From Paracentrotus lividus (taxonomy: Eukaryota; Echinodermata; Echinoidea; Camarodonta; Echinidae), in the NCBI GenBank assembly GCA_940671915.1, contig CALNVZ010002974.1, positions 41,378,908 through 41,442,907 of the forward strand: a stretch of 64,000 bases of DNA, in the 5' to 3' direction. The first letter of the stretch is position 1. Each line of letters begins with the position of its first letter. Shown here in pieces: positions 21,101 to 35,200 of the stretch. A program made the translations under genes and the position numbers. Under the pieces are notes generated by a model. That model saw only the letters and a program-made list of their open reading frames with translations. It was not told the DNA's origin and searched no databases.

Positions 21101-23244
21101 CACCAAAACTATTGGAGCATAGACGTCGTTTTCTTCTTTTTCCCCAGTGCAACGTTGACCATGTCGTTATAAATTGTAGCAAACAAACCCCACAGCATGG
21201 CACGGGGAAATTGATGAAATCTTTTGCCTTATTCCCAGTTTCAATATACTGGAAAATAGTTCGATGATTCATTATCTTTTATATTACGAGCGGGTAAGTG
21301 AGAAATACATGAAAAATAAGTAGAACTAGATAGAGGGATAACAGAACATATAAGTGAGATAACAGCATACAAGAGGGAGAAAGATGACACGGGACATACA
21401 GAGTGAGGTGGATGTTTTAGAGGGTTATTATCTTTAAAAAAAAATAGAGAGAAAAGGGCGTAAAGAAAAAACAAGAGACAAAAAGCAAGATGATGTAAAG
21501 CCAAAAGAGAGAGAGAGAGAGAGAAAGAGAGAAAGAGAGAGAGAAAGAGTGAGAGGGTGTACAACAAGGAGAGAGGAGAGAGATAAAGAGCGAGATGGCG
21601 TACAGCAAAAAAAAAAAAAAAAAAAAAAAGAGCGATAGGAAATTTAACACAGCTTTATCTACAGTACAATATTTTTATATTGATTTGTGTTTCTCTCCTA
21701 AAAACTACACCCCGCCCCCTTCCTTCCTCCATCCCTCGCCCCCACCCTCTCCCCTCCCTACCGCCTTCCCACTCCCTCACACATCCCACTCACAATCTCC
21801 ACTGGATGCCTTGTTAAACACACAATGCATGTTTGAAGATACTCGCGGAGTATATCTGTTCACACTTCGCCCCTGTTTTGAAATCGATCAAATGACACAA
21901 TCGTGTGTTGCTATATCGCCTTGCCAACCACCGAGGTGGACCACATGCAGACAAGTTGTTTCTGGCATCACACCAATCTGGCGCCTCGTCACGTCCGCCA
22001 CACATTATTTTTTAAGGTAAGCTTAATTTTCTATTCCTTAGCATCGCTATCGTATTCTTTTGAAAATATAATTATTAATCTTAAATAAACTGTGGTAAAC
22101 AATTTGTTAATTTCTCTGCTTCAGTCCTTCGTAGATTTCGATTTTGAAAAAGATTATTATAATCTTCAACCCAATAAGTGCTCCAAAGTATAATAATGCT
22201 TCTGTTTATTTGAATAAATTGGTATGCAATTTGTTATATCTTTGCTTCAACGTTTCGCAGATTTTAAGTGCGAAAAAAAATGTCTCATAGTAATTGTTAA
22301 AAAGTGCAATAAATGTTTCTTCTTTTTATTTGAATATCCTCGTAAATGTGACAATATGACATACCCATCGTAAACCAATTACTTGGTTTACCTTATGTGC
22401 AAAACATTTCAAAGGAAATAATTATTTTTTCTTTGATTTCAATTCAATTTATATATCCTTTATCTTTGTAAGATGCTTGATATACAAGTATTTGATATTT
22501 TCATTTATTTTTTGTGTTTGTCTCCGTTACATCGCCCACTACTCGATATTTGATACTAGTCAGTCAGTGTTTGATCACACATACCATACCTTTACAGCAC
22601 ATATCTACGCAGAAGAAATATGAATTTTAAAAAAATGCTTTCAAGAATAAAACTGTCTATTTCATTTCTACAATTTTGCACAAGGTATTAAGGCATGACC
22701 TGCATGTGCCTCACTTGCACAAAAAAAAAGGACATTATAGGTTTTTGATAATGATTTCATGATGAGAGAAATTGTTGATATAGATCGAAAAACACTATAA
22801 AAATGATGAAGTTTTTAAGGCTGAATTAAATGCTGTGAACTAATGGTATTATTCATTATGAAGATTACATGAAAGTTGAAACAAAATAATGCCCAATGTG
22901 ACACACACTTCCTTCACTTTTACCCCTATACTGCACCAAAAAAAATGTTTTAACTTAGCCAAGGTCATATACGGCAATATTGCATATCGGTAAGTATTTT
23001 TTCAGTAATCCTAATCATTTATACGCCACAAAATAACATAGAAAAGGAACATTATAACAATGTGCGGTTTTCTGATGTCCTTCAGCAAATCAGAGCAAAA
23101 TAAGGTAAAATAGGACGAACCTCAATGAATGTTTATGATACATGAGTATATACATAGACCTTCAACGTTAACTTAACTTTATAAACTTGTAGATTTAATG
23201 TACCATGGACAGACTGTAATTTGTAATTACCAAGAGTACTTCAG
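18140..23244. other. Intergenic region between the two MS4A genes, left part
   Basis: No supported gene. It contains pyrimidine microsatellites (about 19370-19460, 20840-20950), a purine tract (21490-21600), an A22 run at ~21608 and a C-rich stretch (21710-21790). A less AT-rich patch at 21790-22016 ends at a good donor (gtaagc) but encodes nothing I recognise. Promoters or non-coding first exons of either gene could lie here. Confidence 0.4.
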
Positions 23245-23890
23245 ATTTACCATACTCGACCCCGGTCACGTCATTTGATACCTAAAATAAACAAATTATT
23301 TGAAATGGACAATTTTAGAGCTATACGGACATAAACACTCGGACAAAATTCAGTGGGCCTTTCTTTAGGGGTAAAGAAAACACATTTCCCGAAGGTATGT
23401 TTAAAATCTTATTTTATCAAAAACATTAACGGAAAGCTTACCCGCCGTTTCTGTCTGTATCACATTAGGCCTATACATATTTTGAACATGTAACTTTTAA
23501 CATTTATAAAGCCCGAGAGTTAGGGTTTCAAATTGATTCATTAAGGGAACCAAATAATTGTTAGAATAGTTGGCATACGCGTTTGGTGGAATTGCCCAGA
23601 TTCCAAGTGCGTCTTATGACAAAACTAAACTATGAAATAATTACTGTTGCTTCTTGAATTAATTTCAATTCAATTTTGAAACATGCTGCTTCAAGTAATA
23701 ACATAAACAGTAATTATAATCGTAAAAAACAATTATATTGTATTGCATGTGCTAAGTGACAAAATTGTGTGTAAAACTTTTAACCATTTCTTCTTCTTTT
23801 TTTTTTTCTCTTTTTAAAAAGATCAAAACGAAACAAAAATGAAACTCGTAAGGGGAATACCTGTATTTGCATGCGGTAAATTATTATAAA

Positions 23891-24365
23891 GTGTGTCCCA
23901 TAAAAACTATACTCTTTTGAAATGGTACCAAGTAAACAAATATATGGTTCTTCTGCGTGAAAGGTTTACATGGTGTATATGTAGAGAAGCTCATATCATT
24001 ATGACACCGAAAAACCGAACATAATGCATGCTTCAATGAGCAATCCCCACTTTGTAAAGGACACAAAATGAAGCTACGCAGGAATTCACTATTCATCTAT
24101 CACCTGCTTATGGACGGCCTGGAATAATCAGATGACAAGTTAAAACAAAAACTCAGAAATAAACATCAATATTATGCAAAATGTAATGGTAAACCTTTTT
24201 TTTAGTTTTCGTATTATTGACATTTACTTTTGATTTTCATCTTTATCTCTGTTAGCCGATTTATACAATCATTGATTTTACCCCTGTTGCCACCCATAAG
24301 CAGGTGATAACCGAATAGCGAATTCCTGCGCAGCCTCATTTTGTGTCCTTTACAATAATACTTTG
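23891..24365. mobile_element. Truncated foldback element, CAGTGYGTCCC family
   Basis: Starts with gtgtgtcccataaaaactat, the terminal sequence also seen at 42082, 37090 and 43130. Inner inverted copies: gcaggaattcactattc to cacctgcttat (24075-24112) and its mirror cacccataagcaggtg to aattcctgcgc (24293-24335). The right end runs into the (TAG)n tract. Confidence 0.6.
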
Positions 24366-24375
24366 GTGTTATGCT

Positions 24376-24590
24376 ATAGTAGTAGTAGTAGTAGTAGTAG
24401 TAGTATAGTAGTAGTAGTAGTAGTAAGTAGTAGTAGTTAGTATAGTGGTCTTAGTAGTATAAGTAGTAGTATAAGTAGTAGTATAAGTAGTAGTAGAAGT
24501 AGTAGTTGTAGTAGTAGTAGTAGTAGTATAAGTAGTAGTATAATAGTAGTATAAGTAGTAGGAGTAGTAGTAGTTGTAGTAGTAGTAGTA

Positions 24591-24625
<35 letters not shown>

Positions 24626-24690
24626 TGTGGTAGTAGTAAAGTAGTAGTAGTTAAGTAGTAGAAGAAGTAGTCGAAGCAGTATTATTATAT
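24376..24690. repeat. (TAG)n microsatellite, ~310 bp, imperfect
   Basis: A long run of tag units with scattered interruptions such as tataagtag. Its mirror in the other arm (34077-34310) is shorter and far more irregular. Confidence 0.9.
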
Positions 24691-27600
24691 TGTCATAATT
24701 ATTCACAGATATCTGAGCTAACAATGTGTGTTTTGACAGTAAATATTTCCACAAACACCCTAAAGGTATATCATAATATTTCTAATTATTATAATTTGAA
24801 AAAAGTGGGTGTGGATGGGATAGAGCTTATTCATTCCAAGGCAATCACCGATCGAGGGAAAGATGTGTTACGTATCAGTGTAAGATTGAGAAACTTCACG
24901 CCATAGAGGTCGATGCGCGCACTCTATGAAAATGTCATTTGATACCTGGATATTCTCACTCTCGGGGATACATGTAAATTAAATGTGTTTTAATGAGGGT
25001 TGCAAATGAGAGGTATCTGCTAGGATGATTTGAAAATAGAAGAACTCGGGAATAAAAAGATATAAAACAGCATAAGATGTACGGTGAGTGAAAAAGGTAT
25101 GCCGACTTCTTCCTTATTAGTCAGAGCCGACCTTGATCAGAAACAAAATCATAATAATGCCTATACTTATTTCAAATTTCAAAGAGTTGTTTTCTGGGTT
25201 TGAATTAAGACATTCTGCATTTTCAGGACATTTTCTGCTCAATACTCTTAAGAAGAAAAAACGCGTCTAAATGTTTATTCATAAATTAATTAATTCATAA
25301 TGTCAGAAAAAATGAGAATTTAGAGTGAAATTCAATAAATATTGAGTTAATTTCAAGTGAAAATACGCATTTATTCCAAAATGAGAAAATTATGTATTTT
25401 CACCCCCGATTAACTTAAATTTCTCTTCAATATAACTCTAAAATACACTCTTTCTGAAATCAACATCGTCAAGAGTGAACCTTTTTTCTTTTTTTTCCCT
25501 TTTTTTTCCTTTTTTTCTTTCTTATTTTTATTTATTTTATTTATTTTTTGTGTTTTGTTTTATCTCTCTCTCTTGAGAGAGAGGAAGATTATAAAAGTAT
25601 TACTGGGCCTAAAATGTGTTTCCTCTCAGGTTTTGTATGCCATGTATGCCAAATTGTGTTTTTTTTTTCTTCTTCTCATTTTCTACATCTCAAGGGACAT
25701 CTTCCTTCAGAATGAAATATAAAGGCCTATTAATATCGCTTTTATTCAGTATTGCATTTTTCGGGAACTATGCATCTGATGTTTAATTTGTTATACATCA
25801 TGTGCCTGACAAGCAACATGGGTATTTGTGTCGCTTTTTCTATTATCTGGTTTAATGCGTGCACATTTTATGGGCCTATAAATCAAATAAAGTAGCCGAT
25901 ATGACGTTGCATTATCAGTCATAATCAAAATGGGTAAAACATAAAAACACATCAATAACCATGATGACGAAGGTATAACGAAAAATATGAAACAAGAATA
26001 GAAGCCTTATTTACACGTAATTCCAATGAAACAACATTTTTAAAACTGCTGTTGTTGCACCATTTTACTAGCTTTTTAGTCTATTTTCTAAATTATATTT
26101 TAAAAGTAAATCCAAATATCATGTTTGTTTATTTATGCTTTTTTTTTTTCTGGGTTTTTTCTCAGATTTGATGGAATAATATCAGATTTTATAACAACTT
26201 GACCAGTAGAAATATACTTGAAATATCAGTTCAGAACAATTCAGTGGTATATCTTATTGAAAAGATACAATATATTTAAAAAATCATTATAAATCAAATT
26301 TTGTCTATACACTGAATAACGAGGCTTTTGTTGGGGTAACCTAGTTAGACTGATACACCGTATCTCGTCGTACTGCATGAATACCTTTTTTTATTACAAA
26401 GATGATTTTTTTTTTCATCCCTGCACTGGCTTTGCATAATAGAGCACGGTATACGTGGTCAAGATAATTGTGATACACATGGCGTGAGGGACCCATGTGA
26501 CCTATTTTAGTATTTGATTTGAATTTGAGTGTATTGATTTCCGTTTTTAACAAAATATACTTTACATATAGTAAACCTTTTTATAATAATATAGATTAGA
26601 AAATGAAAAGTGAAACTGAGATTTTACGGTAGGGCTACAGCATGCATATAAAATGAAGCATGTTGATCTCGGAGCTTATCATAATAGTAATTTGAGAAAC
26701 ATGTCTTATACATATTTACTTTAATTTGCTATGAATATGAAGGAAAAGAATGACAAGGGGGGGGGGGCAATTTTGATTAACACTATACGGTTGGTGGTAA
26801 GATTTGAAATGAGATAGTTTTACTCATTCCAGTCGTGCGCAGAGCGACGATATTTAGAAATTATGATATAGGCCCTACATTTCTATTTTTGGCAAACAAG
26901 AAACCGAAGTTAATGTAAGATATCGCAAGTAACATGAAATATTGTTGATGTTCTGTTCGTGCCCTAACACTCTGGTTCAGTCTGCCCGGCCCTACAAAAT
27001 ATCAGAGAGGCATTTATTATTTTCCTGGACTCATTTATTTATAGGCAATATGAACTTTTGTTTACAGTAATGCAAACTCATCATTCACATTTAGATCCTA
27101 GACTACTGAAAAAATAATAATAATAATAAATTTTAAAACAAATGTTTTACAATACAACTTGTGAAAACGTAAAATTTCAGAAATTATTTAATATCGTTAA
27201 ATATATTTGATCCCAATTATATTTAATAAGATTTCTGCCAAGTCGTTTAACGGAGGGCTACTTGTTCAAGCTAAACATAATATTTTTGACTACTCATCTA
27301 ATATATGCACGCCTGTCCCATTAGCTTGATATATCAACATTAACCGTATCAATATTTTTCAGTATACATCCTATATTCTGTTGAACGCAATGATGTAATA
27401 AACATGACGCTGTGTAAACGATTTTATCCTTGGCGACACAGCATTTTGATCAGATAAAAAGCACGGGCGATTCATGGCACTAATGGCAGTAAATTATTTT
27501 TTTGTGCATTTCCGAATGCATAATGGAGAGATGATTATTGAAGGAACAGGCGAGAAAAAAGCAAAAAACAAAAAATGCTACATGGTCGTCATGGTATCGA

Positions 27601-28793
27601 GTGCTCACGCCTAGCTAGTAATTGTTCGTAGGAAATTGCTGACACAAATTAAATGGACAAAATGTCAATCGAATCAGTTTGGCGTCCGAAATCAATTTGA
27701 TGGCAAAGAGAACGCAACTCGGGCCTATATTATCTGCTTTATAATTTTCGCCCCACCCACCCACATTTCAACCTTTTTTTCTTCTTTTTTTTTCTTATTT
27801 ACAAAATTCCGAGTCTGTCCCCCACCTCCCCCTTCTTCCGTAATATCTCGTGTGACCCTCGTATCATTTTTTTTTTTTTTTCATTGTTTTAATTTTTTTT
27901 TTTTTAGCTCGTCTGCTATTTTCTTGCACGTCTCAGTTTTCACACTCTCACTATCTTCCTCTACATCGCTTCTCCACTTTACTCTTCGCAGCACCTTTAC
28001 TCTCCTCTTTTCATCTATTCAATCACTCTCTATCTCTCTCTCTCTATCATGATGGACATAGGATCTTCCCCATGCCTTGTTTCGTGTTCGTTGTCTCGTC
28101 CAATACGTTGTCGTCGCATAATAATTGTCACACTTTCTGCCATCAAAATAATAAGTAATTTCAACAATGCAAACATTGATTAAACATTTTGAAAGGAGAT
28201 ATATGTAATGGATCACATAGCAAAATAGGATCTTTGCCTTCGATAACATTGGATGACATGCTTTTGTAAAAATTTGCATTTTTTACTCATATAATGATTT
28301 TTATTGCAGGCTGGTAACATTTTCATATTTACCATTATGCAGTTAACGGTTTTGAGTTTCGTTATATTTTCTGAGAATATTAAGAAATACAGTATTGAGA
28401 CTTATTACTTAGTGTAAATGATCGCAACTTAAGGTGGCGATTCACACTGTACCCGATGTTTAGGAGTGCGATGGTTATAACGATCAGAGGGTCATTTTTT
28501 TAGGGTTCGGGCAAAAGTTTAGAAAAGGTTACAACGATGGCATAAATGATACAAAGCAGAGAGTATAAGAATGAAGTTTTGCCCGAGGATCGAATGTCAA
28601 CCGACGTCGCTTGAGGCATCGCCGGCGCGAATCAAGATACAAGCGAATTGAATACATTCTGTGGGCTATTGTTTGGCAATAAGCTTTATATATGGTAATT
28701 GCCATTGGCTAAACGTTTTATTGAAGAAAGCATCAACGTGACTCTTATTGTATATTCACCAGATGCAGACCGCGGGAAATTAATAGTGATCAG

Positions 28794-29238
28794 ACACTGT
28801 CCGTCATAAAAGATGAATATTATTATTAAATTATTTATTTTTTATTTATTTATTTATTTTGCCGCTATAGCGAATGATTTTACTTGAAACAGTGGTCGCG
28901 ACGAGTCGGAGCTAGGAGAGTGAGTGGTGCTGAGGGGGTCACGTGGGGATTGCGCGTTCTGGATGTTGATATTTTTGTGTGTGGAGATATAGATAGTAGG
29001 TCTTTGTCACCATTGGTTTCACTCTTCTCGGGGTCGGTATATCTTGGACGTTCCCAATCTTTCGTGAAGGTTGGAGAATATTAAATTATAGAGCAAGGGT
29101 CCGAAAAGTAAAAGAGCATGGACAAGATATTTCATGAATCAAAGCGTGAGAAAATCTTGTCTCTATAGCGTGCAAATAAGCTTAGAATAAATAAATAAAT
29201 ATAATAATAAATAAATTCCATCTTTAGAACGGACAGTG
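28794..29238. mobile_element. Foldback element at the centre of the large inverted duplication
   Basis: Ends are acactgtccgtcataaaaga at 28796 and its approximate mirror ending acggacagtgt at 29238. The sub-terminal tttatttattt run and the gctatag word are also mirrored. The same end sequence and layout occur at 50895-51855, so this is one member of a dispersed foldback family. It is both the axis of the 23.2-35.4 kb palindrome and itself palindromic. Confidence 0.65.
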
Positions 29239-32200
29239 TATCTGTATCTCATGTATGACATTTCCCGGGTCTGCATCTGGTGAGATTTTTTAACAATAAG
29301 TGAGGCCATAGTGATGCTTTTCCAATAAAACGTTTAGCCCATGCGCAAACGATAATAAGAGTTCTAATTGCCCAAGACAATTTAGCCCCGAATCGAGATG
29401 ATTCAATTCGGCGATCTTGATTCGCGCTGGCGATGGCCCAGCGAGCTTTCCGAGTTGACATTTCGTGTATTTCGGCAACTCTCATATTACCTTCGCGTGT
29501 GAATTCATAGTATGCCATCGTGAACCTCTACAACATTGCCCGAACACTAAAACTGACCCCTTCGTTGATAACCATTCGCAGCCTAAACATCGGGACAGTG
29601 TGACGACCACTTAAGTGTGGCGATTTCATTTACCAAGTAATAGTCTGCAAGTACGTAATTTTCTTAATATATCGGATAAATATAACGAAACTGCAACTAA
29701 CCGTAACTGGCATAGAGTAATTGAAAACATGGTTTTACCAAAGGCGGTGGCATGAATCATTTTAGAGAAAAAGCAAATTTTATCAAAGGCAATTATCACA
29801 TTCAAGTTTAACCGATGGCACATAGATCTACTATTCATGCATATGTGAGTACCATTAACATCATTTCCTTCGCGAGCAAGAAGGCTATAATACAAGTTTT
29901 GAAATTGTTGAAATTATGATTTATTTATTGAGGCAGAAGGTGATATTTGCGATGAGACCCTTGGATTGGGGGAGAGACAAACGGAACACCTCGAAAGAAG
30001 GCATGGGGAAAAGAGAGGGTCCACAAGAGAGAGAGAGAGGAGATAGAGAATGAGGTAGGTAGAGAGATGAAATGAGAAGAGTAAGAGGGGTGGAAGAGAA
30101 AGGGGAGAAGGGGTGTAGAGGAGAGAGAGTGAGAGTGGAGAAACGTGATAACGTGCAAGAGATAATAAGGCAACCGAAGGCATAAAAAAAAAAACAAAGT
30201 AAAACAATGAAAATAAAAAAAAATGTATGACGAGGGGCACAGAAGATATTTACAGGAAGAAGGGGGTAGGTGCGGGGACAGACTGGAATTTGTGTAAATA
30301 AGATACGGAATAAATAATGCAGAATGTGAAGGACATAAAAGGTTGATAGTGGGGTGGGGTGGTGGACGAAAGATTATAAAGCAGATATAATATGGCCCGA
30401 GTTGCGTTTCTTATGCCAGTATGCAATTCGGGCACGCCCAAATTGATCGGATTGACATATTTGTCCATTATTTGTGTCAGCAATTTCCTACGAAACAATT
30501 TCAGCTAGGGCGTGAGCACTCGTATACCATAGACGACCATGTAGCATTTTTTGTTTGCTTTTGTCTTCGCCTGTTCCTTCAATACATCATCGCTCCATTA
30601 TGCCATTCGGAAAATGCACAAAAAATAATTTACTGGCATTAGTGCATGAAATCGCCCGTGCTATTATCTGATCAAATGCTGTGTCCCAAGGATAAAAATC
30701 GTTTACACAGCGTCATTGTTTATTACATCATTGAGCTTCAAAGAAATAGGATGGTAAGCTAAAAATATTTGATACGGTGTAAGTGTTCGATATACAAGCT
30801 AATGGGACAGGCGTGCATATATTAACGTGAGTAGTCAAAAATATTACTGTATGGTAGTCTTGGAACTAAGTTAGTCTCCATCCGTTACGACTTGGCAGAA
30901 ATCTTATTAAATATAATTGGGATAAATAACTTGTATAGAGATATTAAATAATTTCTGAATTTTACGTTTCACACAGTTGTATTGTAAATACATCTGTTTA
31001 CAAATGATTCCAGTTATTATTATAATTCATTACAGGTAGTCTATGGATCTAAAATGTGATAGTATGAGTTTGCATTATACGTATATACAAAAGTTTCATA
31101 TTGCTATAAAAAGTAGTCAGGAAAAATAAATGCCTCTCTGTATATTTTGTAGGTGCCCAGGCCATGAACTGACAGAGTGTTAGGGCACGAACAGAATATC
31201 AACATTTTCATGTTACTTGGATAATTCTTACATTAACTTTTCTGATTACATTTTGTTTGCCAAATAGCACACACTTGTAGGGCGAGTTATCTATATATAA
31301 ATCTAGAATATATTCGTGCTCAATGCGCACGACTGGAAGTGAAGTAAAACCCTACTCATTTAAAATCTTGCGAAGCCACCGTGAGTAGTGTTAATCAAAT
31401 TGCCCCGCCCCTTTCATTCTTTTCCTCCGACCCTCCATTCACAGCAACTTCCACCCAACGCCCCACACATAGCACTCAAGCACCCCACTCTACATTCTAT
31501 ATGGCCGCGCAGACACTTTCATTTTATTAAAAGGATTGGGCAGTGGAAGACTGTATTAGCTATTAATAAGCTCGAGAACAGGTCGTTAATGCAGTACCTA
31601 CGTACTAAGTTTCACTTTTCATTTTAGAATCTATAGTTATTATAAAAAGGTTTATGACTTGATAAACGAATATATTTGTTAAAAAGCGGAGATCAATACA
31701 CTCAATAATTCAAATCAAATTACTAAGCCTATGGTCACATGGGTCCTCAGACCCCATGGTGTATCACATTATTGCACTGTCCATCTGCTACCTACTTCAT
31801 AGCATAGCCAGTGCAAGGAAGAAAAAAAAGTCATCTATTGTAATAAAAAAGGTATTCATGCAGTAGCAACGAGAACGAGGTAACAGATCTAACTAGGTTA
31901 TCCTATAATCACACAAAGTCTCATCTAGTTTTATATTTACAGGTATGAATATGCTAAATTTGATTTTAATTATATATTTTAATATATTTTGTAATGCTTT
32001 CAGATAGATATACCCGATAATTGGTTGAACTGATATTTCCAGTATATTTCTACACTGGCAAATGTTGTTATGAATAATCTGATATTTTCCATCAAATTGA
32101 GAAAAATAACCCAGAAAAAAAAATAGCATAAATAAACAAACATGATATTTTGGGATTACATTTTAAAATAATTAGAAACAATAGCGACTAAAAGCTAGTA

Positions 32201-35200
32201 AAATGGGCACAAACAGCAGTTTTAAAATGTTGTTTCAATAGTGAAATACGTGTAAATAAGGCCTTCTATTCTTGATTTCCATAGTTTCTCTTCATGTAAC
32301 ATAGCTCATTCGTCATCGATTGATTACTACTGATGTGTGTTTTTATAATTACCCATTTTGGATAATATCTGATAATATTTGCAACGTGCATATCGAGCTA
32401 CTTTATTTGATTATAGGCCCATAAAATTGTGCTACTGCACTTAAACCAGATCTAATGAACAAGCGACAAAATCACCATAGATTTGCTTTTGCAGGGCAAG
32501 AATTATGTATAAGCAAATTAAACATCAGATGCATAGTTACCGAAAAATGCTATTATACCCTCTGAATAAAATCGTCGATATTAATCAGCTTTATATTTAC
32601 ATTCTGAAGAAGAATGTTCTCTTATGAGATGTAGAAAATGAAGAGAAGAAAAAAAAAAAACGACAATTGGCATACATAATGGCATATATAAAGCCTGAGA
32701 GAATACACATTTTAGGCCAGTAATATCTTTTATATCACTTACCTCTCTCTCAAATATGATAAAGAGAGAGAGATAACACAAAAACAGCAAAAAATAAATA
32801 AATAATAATACAATGAAAGAAAAGAAAAAGAAGTGGAAAAGAAAAAGATAAAAAGGTATCACTCTTTGGACGATGTGATTTAAGAAAGAGTGTATATAGA
32901 GTTTATGATTGAATGAGAATTTATAGTTTTTAATCCCCCCCCCACCCAACCCACCCCCACGCGGTTCCCTCTCTCTCCCTTCCTTTCCCTTTCCCCCCCC
33001 TTCCCCTCCACCTTCCTGCAGAAACGCCCCACAACACCCAACCCCGCCGCCCCCACCTCACCACCCACGCCGGGCCGCCCCCACCCTCCCTTTCCCCCCC
33101 CCTCCCCCCCCGCCCCCACCTCCCCCACTCTCGCCGCCCACGCCCCCGCCTTCCTGCTCGCCCCCCCCGCCGCTCCACCCCCCCCACCGCCCCACACCCT
33201 CTCACACCTCCCCCCCCTCCCCCTCCCCCCCCCCCCTCCTCCCCCCCTTCGTTTCTCCCCTGCGCGTGTGAAAAACATTAATTTTCTCATTTTGGAATGA
33301 ATGGTGGGGCGTTTATTTCACTTGATAATGAACTCAACTATTTATTTGGAAATATCATACATCTAAATTCTCTATTTTTTCTGGAATTTAATGGAAATTA
33401 ATTAATTTTATGGGAATAAAATTTAGGGACGGGTACTTCTTTTCTCTTAAGAGTATTGGAGCAGAAATGCTCTGGGAAACTGCAGGTATGTTTAATTCAA
33501 TACCCAGAAAACAATTCTCTTTGAAATTTGGGAATAATAAGTATATCATTATTATGAATTTTGGGTTTCTGATCAAGGTGGCTCGTCAATAAGGAAGAAG
33601 TCGGCATACTATTTCACTCACCGTACATCTTAGCTGTAGTTTTATACTTTTATTTCCGAGTTCTTCATTTTTCATCATCTAGCAGATACTCTCATATTGG
33701 ACTCCCATTAAAACGTCGGAACAAATTTGATATTAATGTATCCTCCTGTAGAGTGAGAATATACTATAGGTATAAATGACATTTTCATAGAGTGTGGCAT
33801 GACTCTATGTGGTGAAGTTTCTCATTCTTAAGGATCAGTAACACATCTTTCCCTCGATAGGGGTGTTGCCTTAGGAATAATAAGCTCTTCCATACACACC
33901 CACTTTTTTAAATTAATAATAATTAGAAAATATTATGATATACCTTTAAGGGGTGTGTGGAAATTTTACTGTAAAAACACACATTGTTAGCTAGATATCT
34001 TTGTGATAATTAGTAGCAATAATAATAAAACTGGATTCGACTTCTTCTACTACTCTACTACTATTGGTACTATACAACTAACTACTACTACTACTACTAC
34101 TACTATACTACTTCACTACTACTCTCTACTTATATACTCTAACTTTATACTCTACTTATTACTACTATTATACTATACTACTAAATACAACACTACTTCT
34201 ACTACTACTTAATCTCTTTATACTGATCTTAATTATACTACTAAGACATACTTAACTAATATAATTAAGATACTGAATATATAATATACTTACTACTACT
34301 ACTACTATATAACTATATGGCATAAACACCAAAGTATGTAAAGGACACAAAAATGAGGCTATGCGCAGAATTCGCTATTCGTTATCACTGCTTATGGGGT
34401 GAAAGCAACAGGGGGTAAAAATCAATGATTGGGGATAAATGGCTACCGGGATAAAGATGAATATCAAAAGTAAATTGTCAATAATAGCGAAACTAAATAA
34501 AAAAGGTTTACATTACATTTTGCATAATATTGATGTTTATTTCTGGAGTTTTTTTGTTTAACGTGTCATTGTATTTATTCCAGGCCGGTCATAAGCTAGG
34601 TGTATGATGATAGTGAATTCATGCGTAGCTTAATTTTTTTGTGTCTTTACAAAGTGGGATTGCTCATTGTAAGTCATGCAATAAATGTTCCGGTTTTTTC
34701 GGTGTCATAATGATATGAGTTTCTCTACATATAACATGTACTTTTCACGCAAGACGCTTATGTTTATTGTACCATTTCTAGTATATTATATAGGTGTAAC
34801 TTCAATATATTTACGCATGCTAATATACAGGTATTTCCCATTACGATTTCTTTTGTTTTCGTTTGATCTTTTAAAGAAGAAAAAAAAAGAAGAAGAAAAT
34901 GGTTAAAGTTTTACTATACACTGCACTTAGCACATGCAATACAATATAATTGTTAATTTTACGATTTATTACCTTGTTTATGTTATTATCTTGATTGCAG
35001 CATTTTCAAAATTGAATTGAAATTATTCTAGAATGAACGTAATTATTTTCATAGTTTTTAGTCTTGTCATATAGACGTCACTTGGAAACTGGGGCATTCA
35101 CCAAAGCGCGTATGTAACTATTCTAAAAATTATTTGGTTCCTTAATGAATCGAATTATTGCAAACTCTAACTTCGGCTTTTATAATGATAAGTTTACATG

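Larger units (their letters stand above)
23245..28793. repeat. Left arm of a ~6-kb inverted duplication
   Basis: Nearly all of this stretch has a reverse-complement counterpart in 29239-35453 in mirrored order. For example cctaaaataaacaaa at 23281 pairs with ~35402, the (tag)n tract at 24376 pairs with the (cta)n tract at ~34080, and the block near 27640 pairs with ~30480. This arm looks the cleaner of the two: homopolymers and microsatellites are more regular. No coding gene was recognised. Confidence 0.8.

Noticed and set aside
24437..24754. 105-codon poly-Thr/Leu frame on the minus strand
   Set aside because: Translation of the (TAG)n microsatellite.
29249..29518. 89-codon minus-strand frame in the right palindrome arm
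   Set aside because: The mirrored left-arm sequence (28480-28790) does not keep the frame, so there is no sign of coding constraint, and the arm may be error-rich.
32880..33290. 136-codon Gly/Arg-rich minus-strand frame
   Set aside because: Translation of the C-rich block, which is absent from the mirrored arm.
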